Positions 27,602 through 37,511 of a DNA stretch of 64,000 nt are shown piece after piece. The translations under genes and the position numbers were made by a program. How positions within the stretch are numbered: the stretch's first letter is position 1; every line of letters begins with the position of its first letter. The notes below the pieces were generated by a model, which had not been told where the DNA came from, searched no databases, and was given only the letters and a program-made list of their open reading frames with translations. Source of the stretch: Ditibartonella apihabitans (GTDB taxonomy: Bacteria > Pseudomonadota > Alphaproteobacteria > Rhizobiales > Rhizobiaceae); the NCBI RefSeq assembly GCF_002007485.1, contig NZ_CP015820.1, positions 1,984,001-2,048,000 on the forward strand, in the 5' to 3' direction.

Positions 27602-28498
27602 ATGATGCTTGGAGCGGGCTATTCGGCTCGCGCCTTCGCCTCTCTTTATGGCGCCCCTGTTGCCAACACACCAGACACCGCGCCTTCTGCCACAAAAAGC
27701 AGGATTTGCGGCACCACACGCACAAAAGAAAAATTCGCCACTCTCGAAAGCGCCAATATCGAACCATTTCTTTTTGACGAGCCGACCCCAACTTTTTTTG
27801 AAAGGCTTCAAACAACAACACATCTTGTTATTTCGGTTTCACCCGATGACACAATGAGCGACGCGGTTTTGAACCGGCCCGACATTCTTGGATCTATGCC
27901 GGAGTTAAAATGGATAGGCTATCTTTCAACGATTGGCGTTTATGGCAATCATGACGGTGGGTGGATTGACGAGGAAGCCCCCTGTCACCCCTCGCTTAAA
28001 CGCAATATTTCCCGCCTCGAGGTGGAAAAGAAATGGCAGGCTTTCGGGAACAAGCACACTATCCCCGTTGCCATTTTGCGCCTTGGCGGCATTTATGGCC
28101 CTTCGCGCAATCCTTTTATAAAATTGAGTCAGGGCAACAAAACGCTTGTCATTAAAAAGGGGCAGTTTTTCAACCGCATCCATGTTGATGATATTGCCGG
28201 TGTCATCAAGGCTTTTTCTTCGGCAAAACGTGAAGGCATTTTCAATATTGTCGATAATGAACCGGCAGCGCCAGAAGCTGTCATGCATTATGCTGCAAAA
28301 TTGATGGGTGTAATGGAACTTGAAGAAGTTCCCTTCGAAAAAGCCGATATGTCGCCCATGGCACGTTCTTTTTATGGTGATAATAAAAGAATATTGAATC
28401 ATAAACTCTCAAAAACAGGATATAATCTGAAATATCCCGATTACCGAACCGCATTGGAGGCAATGTGGAAAGATAAACTTTGGGATAAAAAGATCTAA
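27602..28498 (+). CDS. SDR-family NAD(P)-dependent epimerase/reductase (YeeZ-like)
   Basis: The protein is about 298 aa from the ATG at 27602. The Rossmann motif LGAGYSAR sits at the N-terminus, STIGVYGNHDG in mid-chain holds the SDR Ser and Tyr, and LRLGGIYGP and FNRIHVDDIAGVI fit extended SDR/NAD-dependent epimerases of the YeeZ type. Substrate is unknown. An earlier in-frame ATG at 27551 overlaps queG by 13 bp and would add 17 unusual residues, with its ribosome-binding site directly abutting. The GST-queG-SDR order suggests one transcript. Confidence 0.83.
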   Translation: MMLGAGYSARAFASLYGAPVANTPDTAPSATKSRICGTTRTKEKFATLESANIEPFLFDEPTPTFFERLQTTTHLVISVSPDDTMSDAVLNRPDILGSMPELKWIGYLSTIGVYGNHDGGWIDEEAPCHPSLKRNISRLEVEKKWQAFGNKHTIPVAILRLGGIYGPSRNPFIKLSQGNKTLVIKKGQFFNRIHVDDIAGVIKAFSSAKREGIFNIVDNEPAAPEAVMHYAAKLMGVMELEEVPFEKADMSPMARSFYGDNKRILNHKLSKTGYNLKYPDYRTALEAMWKDKLWDKKI

Positions 28499-28541
28499 GC
28501 TCGCACGCCTTTTAAAAAAGGCGGTCGGGTGCTTGCGACGA

Positions 28542-28577
28542 GTGACAAGTTTTTAAATTGTGACAAGTTTTTAAATT
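28542..28577. repeat. Perfect 18-bp tandem duplication upstream of mepA
   Basis: GTGACAAGTTTTTAAATT occurs twice without a gap (28542-28559 and 28560-28577), 45 bp before the mepA start. It extends the mepA frame upstream by chance, but the signal peptide starts later. Confidence 0.9.
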
Positions 28578-28621
28578 ATTGTGCTTTTGAAAAAAGTTTA
28601 CGCGTTCGAAAGGCGTTAGGG

Positions 28622-29530
28622 ATGTCTTCAAAGTTCAAGTCATTCAACCGGATTTTGGCAACAACATTGGCAGCAGTTTTTTTGCCAATCGCGGCTGCCC
28701 ATAGTGACGAACCGGCAAAACAGGCTTTTGGCGCCGTCAAATTGCCGTCGACCGGTCAAGCACAATCCATCGGGTTTTATTCAAAAGGCTGTCTTAATGG
28801 CGCGGTAGCGCTGCCGATTGACGGGCCCAATTGGCAAGTCATGCGGCTTTCGCGTAACCGCAATTGGGGGCATCCGGCCACCATACGCTTTATCGAGCAA
28901 TTGTCGCGGCAGGCTGCCAAAGATGGCTGGTCGGGCCTCCTCATTGGCGACATTTCGCAACCGCGCGGCGGGCCGATGCTGAACGGGCACGCATCCCACC
29001 AGATCGGGCTTGACGCGGATATCTGGCTCACCCCCATGCCCGACCACCGTTTAAGTCGGGAAGAAAGAGAAAATATGCAAGGCGTGTCTATGCTTAAAAA
29101 AGATTCGCTTTATGCCGACCCGAAAAAATGGACACCCGAACGCACAGCGCTTATTCGTGACGCGGCTGAAAATCCGGAAGTCGAGCGCATTTTTGTGCAT
29201 CCGGGTATAAAAAAACAATTATGCGATACAGTGACCGGCGACCGTTCATGGCTTCAGAAAGTGCGCCCCTATTGGGGGCATTTCTGGCACTTCCATGTCC
29301 GGCTAAAATGCCAGTCGGGTTCTGAAAATTGTAAGCCGCAACCAAAAGTAACAGGTGGTGACGGTTGCGACAAATCGCTTGCCTGGTGGTTTACCGACGA
29401 GCCATGGGCCGATAAAAAGCCGAAGAAACCCGTAACCACCACACCGCCGAAGCCGCATATCATGATGGTTTCGGAATTGCCGAAGGAATGCACGGCGGTT
29501 TTGGACGCACCGGAAAAATCGGCTAAATAA
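28622..29530 (+). CDS. mepA: Penicillin-insensitive murein endopeptidase
   Basis: The protein is 302 aa from the ATG at 28622, which begins a good signal peptide (MSSKFKSF, LATTLAAVFLPIAAA) and has AAGG upstream. The mature part is a LAS/M74 zinc peptidase: HASHQIGLDADIW gives the first His and Asp ligands, and WHFHVRL the last His. It cuts D-Ala-meso-DAP cross-links of peptidoglycan in the periplasm. Conserved cysteines (CLNG, QLCDTV, LKCQSG, NCKP, GDGC) likely form disulphides. The C-terminal tail is Lys/Pro-rich. Confidence 0.95.
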   Translation: MSSKFKSFNRILATTLAAVFLPIAAAHSDEPAKQAFGAVKLPSTGQAQSIGFYSKGCLNGAVALPIDGPNWQVMRLSRNRNWGHPATIRFIEQLSRQAAKDGWSGLLIGDISQPRGGPMLNGHASHQIGLDADIWLTPMPDHRLSREERENMQGVSMLKKDSLYADPKKWTPERTALIRDAAENPEVERIFVHPGIKKQLCDTVTGDRSWLQKVRPYWGHFWHFHVRLKCQSGSENCKPQPKVTGGDGCDKSLAWWFTDEPWADKKPKKPVTTTPPKPHIMMVSELPKECTAVLDAPEKSAK

Positions 29531-29603
29531 ACTATATTTTGCAATTTTTCATCAATGATATAATTGCAATGAAATACCCAACCACCAAACCGGGGAATGG
29601 TTC

Positions 29604-30623
29604 ATGCAAAATCAAAATCTGGAATTTCCTGTTCTTATCGGCGATATTGGTGGCACCAATATGCGGTTTTCGCTCATCCTCAATCAGGCCGGCGAACAAA
29701 TGGCAATTTCCACCCGCAAAGTGAATGATTTTCCAACTATTGAAGAAGCCATTCACCAGACCATTCTGCCATTGATAAAAGCGCCCTTAAAATCGCTCTT
29801 TCTCGCCATTGCCGGTCCGGTAACGGGAGAGGTTATCAAGCTTACCAATTGCAACTGGGTCATCAATCCTCGCCACCTCATGGAAGAATTCGGCTTCAAT
29901 GAAGTTTTCATTATCAACGATTTCGAGGCGCAGGCACTTTCCACGATTGTATTGCCGCAAAAATATCTTGAGCCAATCGGCCCGATAAACACCGCCACAG
30001 ATGATACGAAAGTTATCATCGGCGCCGGTTCGGGGCTCGGCATTGCCGGTCTTACCTATCTGAACGGGCACTATATCCCGATTGAAGGTGAAGGCGGGCA
30101 TATCGACTTTGCCCCGCAAAGCGAAGAAGACTTTGCGCTCTACCCGTTTTTGAAAAAGATTGTCGGGCGTGTGAGTGCCGAGGAATTGTTGAGCGGGCGC
30201 GGACTTTTAAATATCTATCGTGCCTTTTGCGATATGCGCGGTGCAACACCCACCATCGAAGTCCCCGAAGTCATCACCTCCGAAGCTTTAACTGCCCATG
30301 AACAACAAGCTTATGACACGGTACAATTTTTTATCAATTATCTGGCGCGTTTGGCGGGTGATTTTGCCCTCGTTTTCAAGGCCGAAGGCGGTGTTTATAT
30401 CGGTGGCGGCATTCTGCCGGAACTTTTACCTCTCATTGACGAGGATGAATTCCGCCAAAATTTCATCCATAAACAACCACATGAAAAACTGCTTGAAAAA
30501 ATCCCTACCTTTATCATCACCCATCCCCGGGCCGCACTCGTCGGTATGGAATCCTATGTTCATCAACCCGAGCGTTTCATGCTTGATATGAAAGGCCGTT
30601 TCTGGGTGCACAGTCCCAAGTAA
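29604..30623 (+). CDS. glk: Glucokinase (bacterial Glk family)
   Basis: The protein is 339 aa. LIGDIGGTNMRF (11-22) is the ATP phosphate loop, D106 in INDFEAQAL is the catalytic base, and GAGSGLGIAG and EGEGGHIDF are family signatures. It phosphorylates glucose to glucose-6-phosphate. Haemotropic Bartonella are thought to use little glucose, so a full glk argues for a sugar-using lifestyle. The gene is monocistronic; no clear terminator follows. Confidence 0.95.
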   Translation: MQNQNLEFPVLIGDIGGTNMRFSLILNQAGEQMAISTRKVNDFPTIEEAIHQTILPLIKAPLKSLFLAIAGPVTGEVIKLTNCNWVINPRHLMEEFGFNEVFIINDFEAQALSTIVLPQKYLEPIGPINTATDDTKVIIGAGSGLGIAGLTYLNGHYIPIEGEGGHIDFAPQSEEDFALYPFLKKIVGRVSAEELLSGRGLLNIYRAFCDMRGATPTIEVPEVITSEALTAHEQQAYDTVQFFINYLARLAGDFALVFKAEGGVYIGGGILPELLPLIDEDEFRQNFIHKQPHEKLLEKIPTFIITHPRAALVGMESYVHQPERFMLDMKGRFWVHSPK

Positions 30624-31381
30624 CTTTTCCTCCGGCATTTTTTCAAATCAAGGTTTTGCGGCGGCCGATTGTGCCAGTTCAAGTCTTTTTCAGACGGGCA
30701 TTATTTCATCATTCTGTCGGATGGGAGCACAATACTGAGAAAGACCGCCAAGAAGGAGCCAAGTGTTTGGCGCACTCTTCTTTAGCCTCTCTCGATTGCC
30801 GATCTTATAAACGTAAATTTGCCGATCTTTAACTCATAAATTCGCCAATCTTGAACACAGGTCAAGCTCCGTTCCGGAAATGATCGGAGCCTTGCGAAAC
30901 GAAACGGAATTGTTGGCATTTGGCATAACCACACAAAAAAATAAGTGTGGAATAATACCGGATAAAAAAACACCTATTTCGCTACTTTCTTGCCAAACTT
31001 TCCGGTTTTATTTTGCCGTCTTATTATTCTCTATCGCTTTCCATGATAATTATCTCCTTTATTTTGAATAAATTATTCGAATTGTATTGAAAACTACAAT
31101 TTTAAATAAATTATTATTATATATTAAAATTTATTTTATGTATTAATTTTTTATATATAATTTTTAATTAAATATTTTATTTTATAGAAGCAAAAATCCG
31201 TTCCGTATAACTTTTATTCTAACCTTTGTATGTGAAACTAACTCATATTTTTTATTTTTTAATACGATAATATATTTTTTGCGCGATTCATGGATCGGCA
31301 CCCGATCATCTAATTCTTATAAAAAGACTTTTTATTATTTCAAGAATATCGGCTTTAACTATCTGAAAGTCATAAACTACA
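30624..31381. other. Gap of 758 bp with 23-bp repeats and a very AT-rich segment
   Basis: Three 23-bp units (TTGCCGATCTTATAAACGTAA type) occupy 30795-30860. From about 31070 to 31270 the sequence is almost only A and T. It precedes the broken autotransporter copy, just as a similar AT-rich stretch (about 32080-32300) precedes the intact gene. Confidence 0.6.
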
Positions 31382-31830
31382 ATGCACCATTCTTCTAATC
31401 ATACCAAATTTTCCGGTATTTTTTCATTACTGCTTCCCGAATTGTACTTGCCTGAATTGGACTTGCAACCATTGCACTTTCAGGGCTTATGATAGTGGCT
31501 CTTCAAGCAGAAGAGATTGTCTATGACAGGACAGACCTCAGCATTTTAAAGGCCGACCCCACAGAGTTTCACTCCCCGCATTCAAGCCTTCTTCCTCACA
31601 GTTCCGATATAACCAACACTGTTTCCATTCAAGGGCCGGTCTCGGGGCAAAGAACACTTTGGGAAAGCTCTGTTGCGCCTTATAATGTCTATGGTTTTGC
31701 TTCGATACAGACTGAAGTCGGACTTGGCCGGGAAAACAACGGCATTGACGGAGCCTCCACCAAAGATAGCGTTGTTACGATCAAAGATCGTGCAATATGA
31801 CTGGAGCGGAGTGGAAAATCCTTTATGACA
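31382..31830 (+). pseudogene. Decayed copy of the 5' end of the downstream autotransporter gene
   Basis: The ATG at 31382 starts MHHSSN, like MHLSSN of the intact gene at 32437. After an early disruption the frame from 31489 runs in parallel with the intact protein: QAEEIVYDRTD against KADELTYDGTD, GQRTLWESSVAPYNVYGFAS against GQRTLWENTIAPYNVYGFAS, and NGIDGAS in both. At GATCGTGCAATATGACTGG an extra base shifts the frame relative to GATGTTGAATATGACTGG, and the homologous frame itself stops soon after. Only about 120 codons' worth remain; no Gly-rich repeats or beta-barrel follow. It therefore cannot make an autotransporter. Confidence 0.88.
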
Positions 31831-32436
31831 CAAAATGACCAACCTGTTTTGTGACATTTTTTCAAACTTTGTCAAAAAGCATAGTGTTGCAATCCCGACC
31901 GACTTTTAAACTATTCCGCCATAGTGCCAGACATTTCTTCCAGAAGGTTAAAGAAAAACGAAGGATGAAATTCCATTATTCCCTTTTTAGCGCCGCTAAA
32001 ACCAGAGTTTTTCGACTAGAATTCACTGTTTTTTCTTCCTGAAAATATATTATATGAAAACGATTTACACTTTTATTCACTTTGAGAATTATTGTTAAAA
32101 TATCGTTATTATGCCGGCTAATTTATTATCGTTAAAATACTATTTTTTAATATTTGAATATAAAAATATATATATTAATTTTATTAAGTTATTTTGTTTT
32201 ATAAAAAATTAAATTAAAATACATTTTGTTTTATTTTTATGAATTAAAATTATTTTGTGTTATTTTCTATTTATTATTTATTACATAAATTTGTGTTTTT
32301 CTCCTTTTAATTTTCAACATAGCGAGATAGACTATAGCTGATTCATCCGCCATCGATTAATCAGCTACCTGCCGATAAAGAGCGCTTCTTGTTTTTTGCG
32401 ACGCTGGCCTTGGCCATGAAAGAGCGAGGAAATTTT
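31831..32436. promoter_or_regulatory. AT-rich leader of the autotransporter gene
   Basis: This 606-bp gap has no supported gene. About 32080-32300 is nearly pure A/T with many short TTTTAT/ATTAAA tracts, the composition expected of a silenced or nucleoid-protein-bound promoter region. Specific -35 and -10 boxes cannot be picked with confidence in such sequence. Confidence 0.4.
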
Positions 32437-35400
32437 ATGCACCTTTCTTCTAATCTGAGCCGCCTCTCGAAGGTCTTGTTAAATGCTGCCTCAAGCATTG
32501 TTCTTTCAACTGTGGCTCTTTCAGCCATGACAATGCAGGAGCTGAAAGCTGACGAGCTTACCTATGACGGCACTGATCACAGTGTTTTAACCGCAGATCC
32601 GACAGATATAAATGCTTCCCGCATGAGCCTTCTTCCGCGCACGAGTGATGAAACCAATACAATGACCGTTAAAGGGGCAGTCGCGGGGCAAAGAACGCTT
32701 TGGGAAAACACTATTGCTCCCTATAATGTCTACGGCTTTGCTTCTGTGCAATATGATGTCACAGGCAATAATGGCATTGACGGAGCCTCTAACACAGGAG
32801 CGACCGTATCGGTCAAAGATGTTGAATATGACTGGAGCGGAGCCGCAAACAAAGCAACAAATGCCGACCAAGCCGGTCGACTGGGTGGCATGGGAGGCGG
32901 CTCGGTTTTTGGTGGCCTCAGTGCAGGCGCCCCGGGGAGTACCGCCTATGATGGTACGAATGTGGCCTTGGGAGGAAATGGCGGTTACATCAAGGGCGTT
33001 CATGTTACCCTTGATAATGTCGCCATTCATGGAGCCGATGCAGGTGAGGGAAATAGTTCACCCGATAACAACCATCGTGGAAGCACGGTTGGCGGCATGG
33101 GGGGTGGTTCGGTTTTTGGCGCTATCAGTATCGGCGGTGCCGGAGCCTGGTCAACACGTTCAACCGCCGATGGTTCAAATGGTGGCAACGGAGGCGACAT
33201 AAGCGGCAATTATGTTACTTTGAAAAAAACCGACCTTTATGGTGGCAAAGGCGGCAATGGTGGTTCGAAATCCGGTGGAAGTGCCGCCGGCTTTGGCGGC
33301 GCAAGTGTTTTGGGCGGTGTTTCTATCGGCGGTGCCGGCGGCACCAGCTATAACGGAACCCGACATAATAGTCAGGGTGGATCAACGGGTGTCATCTCCG
33401 ATAACCACGTTATTTTAACGGACGTAACTTTGACCGGAGCCGATGGCGGTAATGGCGGCTCGGCCTTAAGCGTTAACGGGAGTGGCGGAACGGCTGGCTT
33501 TGGCGGCGGTATAATCGGAGGTGGCCTGGCAATTGCCGGCGGAGGTGGTTTTGCCGGAGGTAGCGGCGCCTCGAATTCTGATGGCGGTCATAGTGGCGCC
33601 ATCCATGACAACGAACTCATCCTGACCCATGTAACAATCAAAGGCGGAAATGCCGGTAAAGGCGGTGACGGCGCCCCCAATAGTGGCGGTGGCGTTGGTG
33701 GCATGGGCGGTGGCCTGATTTTTGGCGGCATGACCATCGGTGGTGCCGGTGGCTCTGGCTATGCCGCTGATACGTCGAGCGGTAATGGAGGTATCGCCGA
33801 TTATGTAAAATCCAATAGCATTACATTGGTTGATGTCACGATTGACGGAGGTGCTGGCGGTGCTGGCGGCTCGAGCACAACAAGTGGTGGTGGTGCCGGC
33901 GGCGCTGGCGGCGCTACGGTCTTTGGCGGTCTTTCCATGGGGGGTGCCGGTGGTGCCGGTGATGCAGCATTAAACACAGAAAATAGCGAGAGTAGAGGCG
34001 GTAATGGCGGCGCGAGCGGAGTTGTCAGCAACAATATTATTTCTCTCGATCACACAACACTGAATGGCGGTATTGGCGGCAATGGCGGTCAAGGCGGAGG
34101 AATTGGCGGCATAGGCGGCGGCAGCGTTATCGGCGGTTTAAGCACCGGCGGCGGCGGTGGCAACGGTTCGAATTCAAAAAAATATAATGGCAATGGTGGC
34201 GATAGCGGTGATGTCACCAATAACCGGATAAAGATTGTCGATTCCACATTGAATGGCAATGCGGGCGGTACCGGTGGGTCAATTTCCCATACGATTACAA
34301 TCTTGGACGAAGAAGGAGACAAGAGCGTCAGTATGGGGGGAAGCGGTGCCGGCGGCACTGGCGGCGGCAGCGTTTTTGGCGGGATCAGCCTTGGTGGCGC
34401 CGGTGGCTATGGTTCGCAAGGGGGATTGATAAACGGCGTTGGTGGCAATGCCGGTACTGTGAGTGGCAATATCATTATCCTTGAACGGGTAGAACTTCAT
34501 GGTGGTGCTGGCGGCGCTGCCGGAAATATCGACGGCGAAAACAATAGCAATGAAGGGTCCGGCATTCGCGGTTCGGATGGCGGAAGTATCTATGGTGGTG
34601 CAAGTGTCGGTGGCGCTGGCGGAATAGGATATGACGCAACACAAACCAATGGTAATGGCGGCAAAGGTGGCAATGTCACCAATAACCGTATCAGTTTGAC
34701 CGACGTGACACTTTATGGCACGAAAACAACCACTAATGGCGAAAATAAATCCGGGGTTTATGGCGGCGTCAGCATTGGCGGCGACGGCGGCTTTGGCGAC
34801 ATTAGCCAGAGCATTGACAAAAACGGCGGCAAGGGTGGTGATGCCGGCGATGTCAGTAGCAATAGAATTGAGATTTCGGGAAAATCCACAATCAATAAAG
34901 ATATTTATGGCGGTCTTTCACAAGGTGGAAAAGCTGGCACTCACTTTGACGACAAAAATAAGCTCGTCAACAGCGAGGTCGGGTTCGGCGGTAATGCCAA
35001 CCACAATAGTGTAACTCTTAACGGTGACCAGATCGTCATTGGCGAACGCGATGAGAGCGGAAATGTCATAAAATACGGCTCGATCTGGGGTGGTCGCAGC
35101 CTTAATGGTGATGGTCAAGACAGCCTTACAGCCGATGTTTTTTCCGGCAACACTCTCAATCTCAACGGTTACCGCGGAACCGTTTCCGGTATCTATAATT
35201 TTGAAAATTATAACTGGACTTTGCCGACGGATGTAAAAAATGGCGATACGGTGATAAAAATTGCCGAAGGCGGTACACCGGTTGATCTAACCAATACCAA
35301 ACACACTATTGCCGGTCTTGACCCGAATGGTCCGCGATTTATGGCTGGCGATATGGTGACCATGATTGATAAATCTGCCGGCAGTTGGTCACCTGCTTCC

Positions 35401-36600
35401 TATACACTCAAACAAGGACAATTTATCTTTTACGATACAACGCTTAAACAAAATAAGGCCGGAGACAATACCGCTTTCATTCTGCAAATCAACAAGAAAA
35501 CCGACAAAACTCCCAATCACGATCACTCCGGTGATAATACCGGAGGTGGCGATCACAACAATCCGGGTCAATCGGCGGCTCAATTGAACCCGCAGTCAAA
35601 AACCTATTCGGAAGGTCGTGCAGCAAGCCTCGCCTTTGTTTCGCAAGGCTCCGATATTATTGCCAACAGCATGGGCACAATCAGCAGCATGGCAACAAGA
35701 ACAGATCGCCGCTTCAATCATCCGCTCTATGTTCCCTTTATCATCACCGGCGGTTCTTCCTCGCGTTATCAGACCGGAAGCCATGTCGAGATTGACGGTT
35801 TCAATATGATTGCCGGTCTTGCTTTCGGCTTTAACCTTGAAGCTGGTCATAAAGTCACAACCGGCGCATTTTTCGAATATGGTCGCGGCACCTATGACAC
35901 TTATAACAGTTTCGACCGTTTCGCCTCGGTTCATGGTGATGGTGATAGCGATTACAAGGGCGGTGGCATTCTCGCCCGTATTGAATTTGCCGGTACCGGC
36001 CTCGGGTTGGTCAAAGACCTGAAACCCGACGAAACGGACGGGCTTTATGCCGATGCATCCTTGCGTTTCGGCCAGTCGGACGGGAAGTTTACTGCCGGTC
36101 GCAAATTCGGCCTTGAAGAACAGGTGGTCGACTATCACGGTTCTTATGACAGCACGGTCAATTATTTCGGTGGCCATGTCACGGGCGGCTATGTCTTCAA
36201 TTTTGATGATCAACGTGCCCTTGATGTCTATGGCCGCTATTTATGGACACATATGGAAAGCGACACGGTTAAAATCGAGCCTGAACAATTGCATTTTGAC
36301 AGTGCGACGAGTTCGCGCATCGAGCTTGGTGCACGGTATTCCTATCAATATAATGACTGGTTCAAGCCTTATGTCGGCGCAACCTATGATTACGAGTTTG
36401 ATGGCGATGTCGGGGCAAAAGCTTATGAATTCAATTTGCACAAACCGTCATTGGAAGGCTCGACCGGTATTTTTGAAGCCGGCTTCAAGTTGAACCCGTT
36501 GAGAGACAACAAGGCTTTGACGATCAATGTGGATGGTCAGGGTTATGTCGGTGCCCGCCAAGGTGGTGGCGGCGGTGTCAAACTCAAATACGAGTTCTGA
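32437..36600 (+). CDS. Large Gly-rich autotransporter (type Va secretion)
   Basis: The protein is 1387 aa from the ATG at 32437 (AGGA 7 nt upstream); upstream frame extension uses only a TTG. An extended signal peptide spans about residues 1-38. The passenger has about 11 repeats of roughly 60-75 aa, each with a GGxGGGSVFGG(L/I)SxGGAGG block and an NHVxLxDVTLxGG strand pattern, giving a beta-helix-like array rich in Gly, Asn and Asp. A His/Asp-rich hinge near residue 1045 precedes the outer-membrane beta-barrel (about the last 275 residues), which ends KLKYEF with the terminal Phe used by the Bam machinery. There are no protease residues; an adhesin role is likely. Flanking remnants show it was once part of a tandem family. 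Confidence 0.93.
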   Translation: MHLSSNLSRLSKVLLNAASSIVLSTVALSAMTMQELKADELTYDGTDHSVLTADPTDINASRMSLLPRTSDETNTMTVKGAVAGQRTLWENTIAPYNVYGFASVQYDVTGNNGIDGASNTGATVSVKDVEYDWSGAANKATNADQAGRLGGMGGGSVFGGLSAGAPGSTAYDGTNVALGGNGGYIKGVHVTLDNVAIHGADAGEGNSSPDNNHRGSTVGGMGGGSVFGAISIGGAGAWSTRSTADGSNGGNGGDISGNYVTLKKTDLYGGKGGNGGSKSGGSAAGFGGASVLGGVSIGGAGGTSYNGTRHNSQGGSTGVISDNHVILTDVTLTGADGGNGGSALSVNGSGGTAGFGGGIIGGGLAIAGGGGFAGGSGASNSDGGHSGAIHDNELILTHVTIKGGNAGKGGDGAPNSGGGVGGMGGGLIFGGMTIGGAGGSGYAADTSSGNGGIADYVKSNSITLVDVTIDGGAGGAGGSSTTSGGGAGGAGGATVFGGLSMGGAGGAGDAALNTENSESRGGNGGASGVVSNNIISLDHTTLNGGIGGNGGQGGGIGGIGGGSVIGGLSTGGGGGNGSNSKKYNGNGGDSGDVTNNRIKIVDSTLNGNAGGTGGSISHTITILDEEGDKSVSMGGSGAGGTGGGSVFGGISLGGAGGYGSQGGLINGVGGNAGTVSGNIIILERVELHGGAGGAAGNIDGENNSNEGSGIRGSDGGSIYGGASVGGAGGIGYDATQTNGNGGKGGNVTNNRISLTDVTLYGTKTTTNGENKSGVYGGVSIGGDGGFGDISQSIDKNGGKGGDAGDVSSNRIEISGKSTINKDIYGGLSQGGKAGTHFDDKNKLVNSEVGFGGNANHNSVTLNGDQIVIGERDESGNVIKYGSIWGGRSLNGDGQDSLTADVFSGNTLNLNGYRGTVSGIYNFENYNWTLPTDVKNGDTVIKIAEGGTPVDLTNTKHTIAGLDPNGPRFMAGDMVTMIDKSAGSWSPASYTLKQGQFIFYDTTLKQNKAGDNTAFILQINKKTDKTPNHDHSGDNTGGGDHNNPGQSAAQLNPQSKTYSEGRAASLAFVSQGSDIIANSMGTISSMATRTDRRFNHPLYVPFIITGGSSSRYQTGSHVEIDGFNMIAGLAFGFNLEAGHKVTTGAFFEYGRGTYDTYNSFDRFASVHGDGDSDYKGGGILARIEFAGTGLGLVKDLKPDETDGLYADASLRFGQSDGKFTAGRKFGLEEQVVDYHGSYDSTVNYFGGHVTGGYVFNFDDQRALDVYGRYLWTHMESDTVKIEPEQLHFDSATSSRIELGARYSYQYNDWFKPYVGATYDYEFDGDVGAKAYEFNLHKPSLEGSTGIFEAGFKLNPLRDNKALTINVDGQGYVGARQGGGGGVKLKYEF

Positions 36601-36608
36601 TAAAACAC

Positions 36609-36724
36609 GCTTTGGCAAAGCAAAATCTCAAGCCCTGGCAGAGCATTAGTTTCATGCTTTGTCAGAGCATAATTTCAACTTTATCAGGACAAAGTTTCAG
36701 GCTTTGGCAAAGCAAGTCCCAAAA
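36609..36724. repeat. Five degenerate repeats of about 24 bp after the autotransporter
   Basis: Units with a GCTTTGGCAAAGCA-like core (GCTTTGGCAAAGC, GCCCTGGCAGAGC, GCTTTGTCAGAGC and so on) begin 8 bp after the stop codon. Each core is weakly self-complementary (GCTTTG/CAAAGC). Confidence 0.7.
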
Positions 36725-36782
36725 AGGCGGTCTGTCCTTGCCGGAGAGATTGCATCAAGCAAGGCTTTGTCCATTACTTGCG

Positions 36783-36847
36783 CCGGTCAGAGTTCTGCCG
36801 GTGCCCGTCACGGCGGCGGCGGTGCCAAACCCAAATACGCGTTCTGA
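36783..36847 (+). pseudogene. Remnant of the 3' end of a second autotransporter gene
   Basis: These 65 bases translate to GQSSAGARHGGGGAKPKYAF followed by TGA, matching GQGYVGARQGGGGGVKLKYEF-like C-terminal residues of the intact autotransporter. DNA similarity continues past the stop (TGATAAAACATGCTT against TGATAAAACACGCTT). It keeps only the last barrel strand, so it is a relic, presumably of a downstream tandem copy. Confidence 0.8.
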
Positions 36848-37043
36848 TAAAACATGCTTCTGTAAAGCTTTGCATTCTACAAGGTAAGGCTTAGCTAAAC
36901 AGAAAAAATGCGCTTTACCCCAATCGCTTTGTTGAGACAGATCAATCGAGCCTTATAAACTTTGAAAATACTAAACTGAAATCTTTTAAAGTTTTCCAGG
37001 CATTAAACCGAATTCTCGTTGATTTTGACCGGTAACGAATTAC

Positions 37044-37080
37044 GGCCTTACGGAAAAACACTCCGCAAGGCCTTTTATTT
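37044..37080 (+). terminator. Rho-independent terminator downstream of the autotransporter region
   Basis: GGCCTTACGGA and TCCGCAAGGCC pair with one mismatch around AAAACAC and are followed by TTTTATTT. It is the first clear plus-strand terminator after the autotransporter stop, 440 bp away and beyond the relic copy, as if it served the lost last gene. Confidence 0.8.
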
Positions 37081-37361
37081 CTGAATTAAAATCCGTGCAA
37101 AAGACGGCAAGCACTTAAAAGATAGAAAACCACGAAATGCGAAAACTTTGAGCTAATCAAAGCAGAAGTTTTACCAATGACGCTTCTATAGGATTTCATC
37201 TCTAAAATCGGAGCGCCAAATTGTTCCTGAAAATTATCCGAACGGGGGCGCATCAATGAAATGGAAAAGCAGGATTGTTTCGGTAAATTATCCGGACAGG
37301 GTCGTTTCGTTTGAACGTCAAGGCGGAATTATCCGGTTAAAAGACGAAGGAGATCACGCCA

Positions 37362-37463
37362 ATGAACCACCGCTTTTTTATACTTATCCTGACCTTTCGA
37401 TTGCTTGCTAACATCCCGTCCCTACCCGACAGCCAAATCGAAAAACACTCAACCGGAGCGTGA
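37362..37463 (+). CDS. Possible 33-aa small protein with hydrophobic N-terminus
   Basis: The ATG at 37362 has a strong GAAGGAG site 9 nt upstream. The 33-codon frame begins MNHRFFILILTFRLLA, like a signal or lipoprotein leader that has lost its lipobox Cys, then stops at 37461-37463. It may be a decayed small lipoprotein. The rest of the gap 36848-37511 contains loosely repeated AAATTATCCG segments (37220-37345). Confidence 0.25.
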   Translation: MNHRFFILILTFRLLANIPSLPDSQIEKHSTGA

Positions 37464-37511
37464 GACGATCAAAACAACTACAAGTTCTGCTGATGAAGAC
37501 ATAAAACCGTC

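Noticed and set aside
28500-28530. Terminator hairpin after the SDR gene (CGCCTTTT/AAAAGGCG)
   Set aside because: The stem is short with a 2-nt loop and no T tract follows, so termination is not supported.
35596-36213. Minus-strand frame opposite the autotransporter barrel
   Set aside because: It is antisense to a clear beta-barrel domain with normal codon use.
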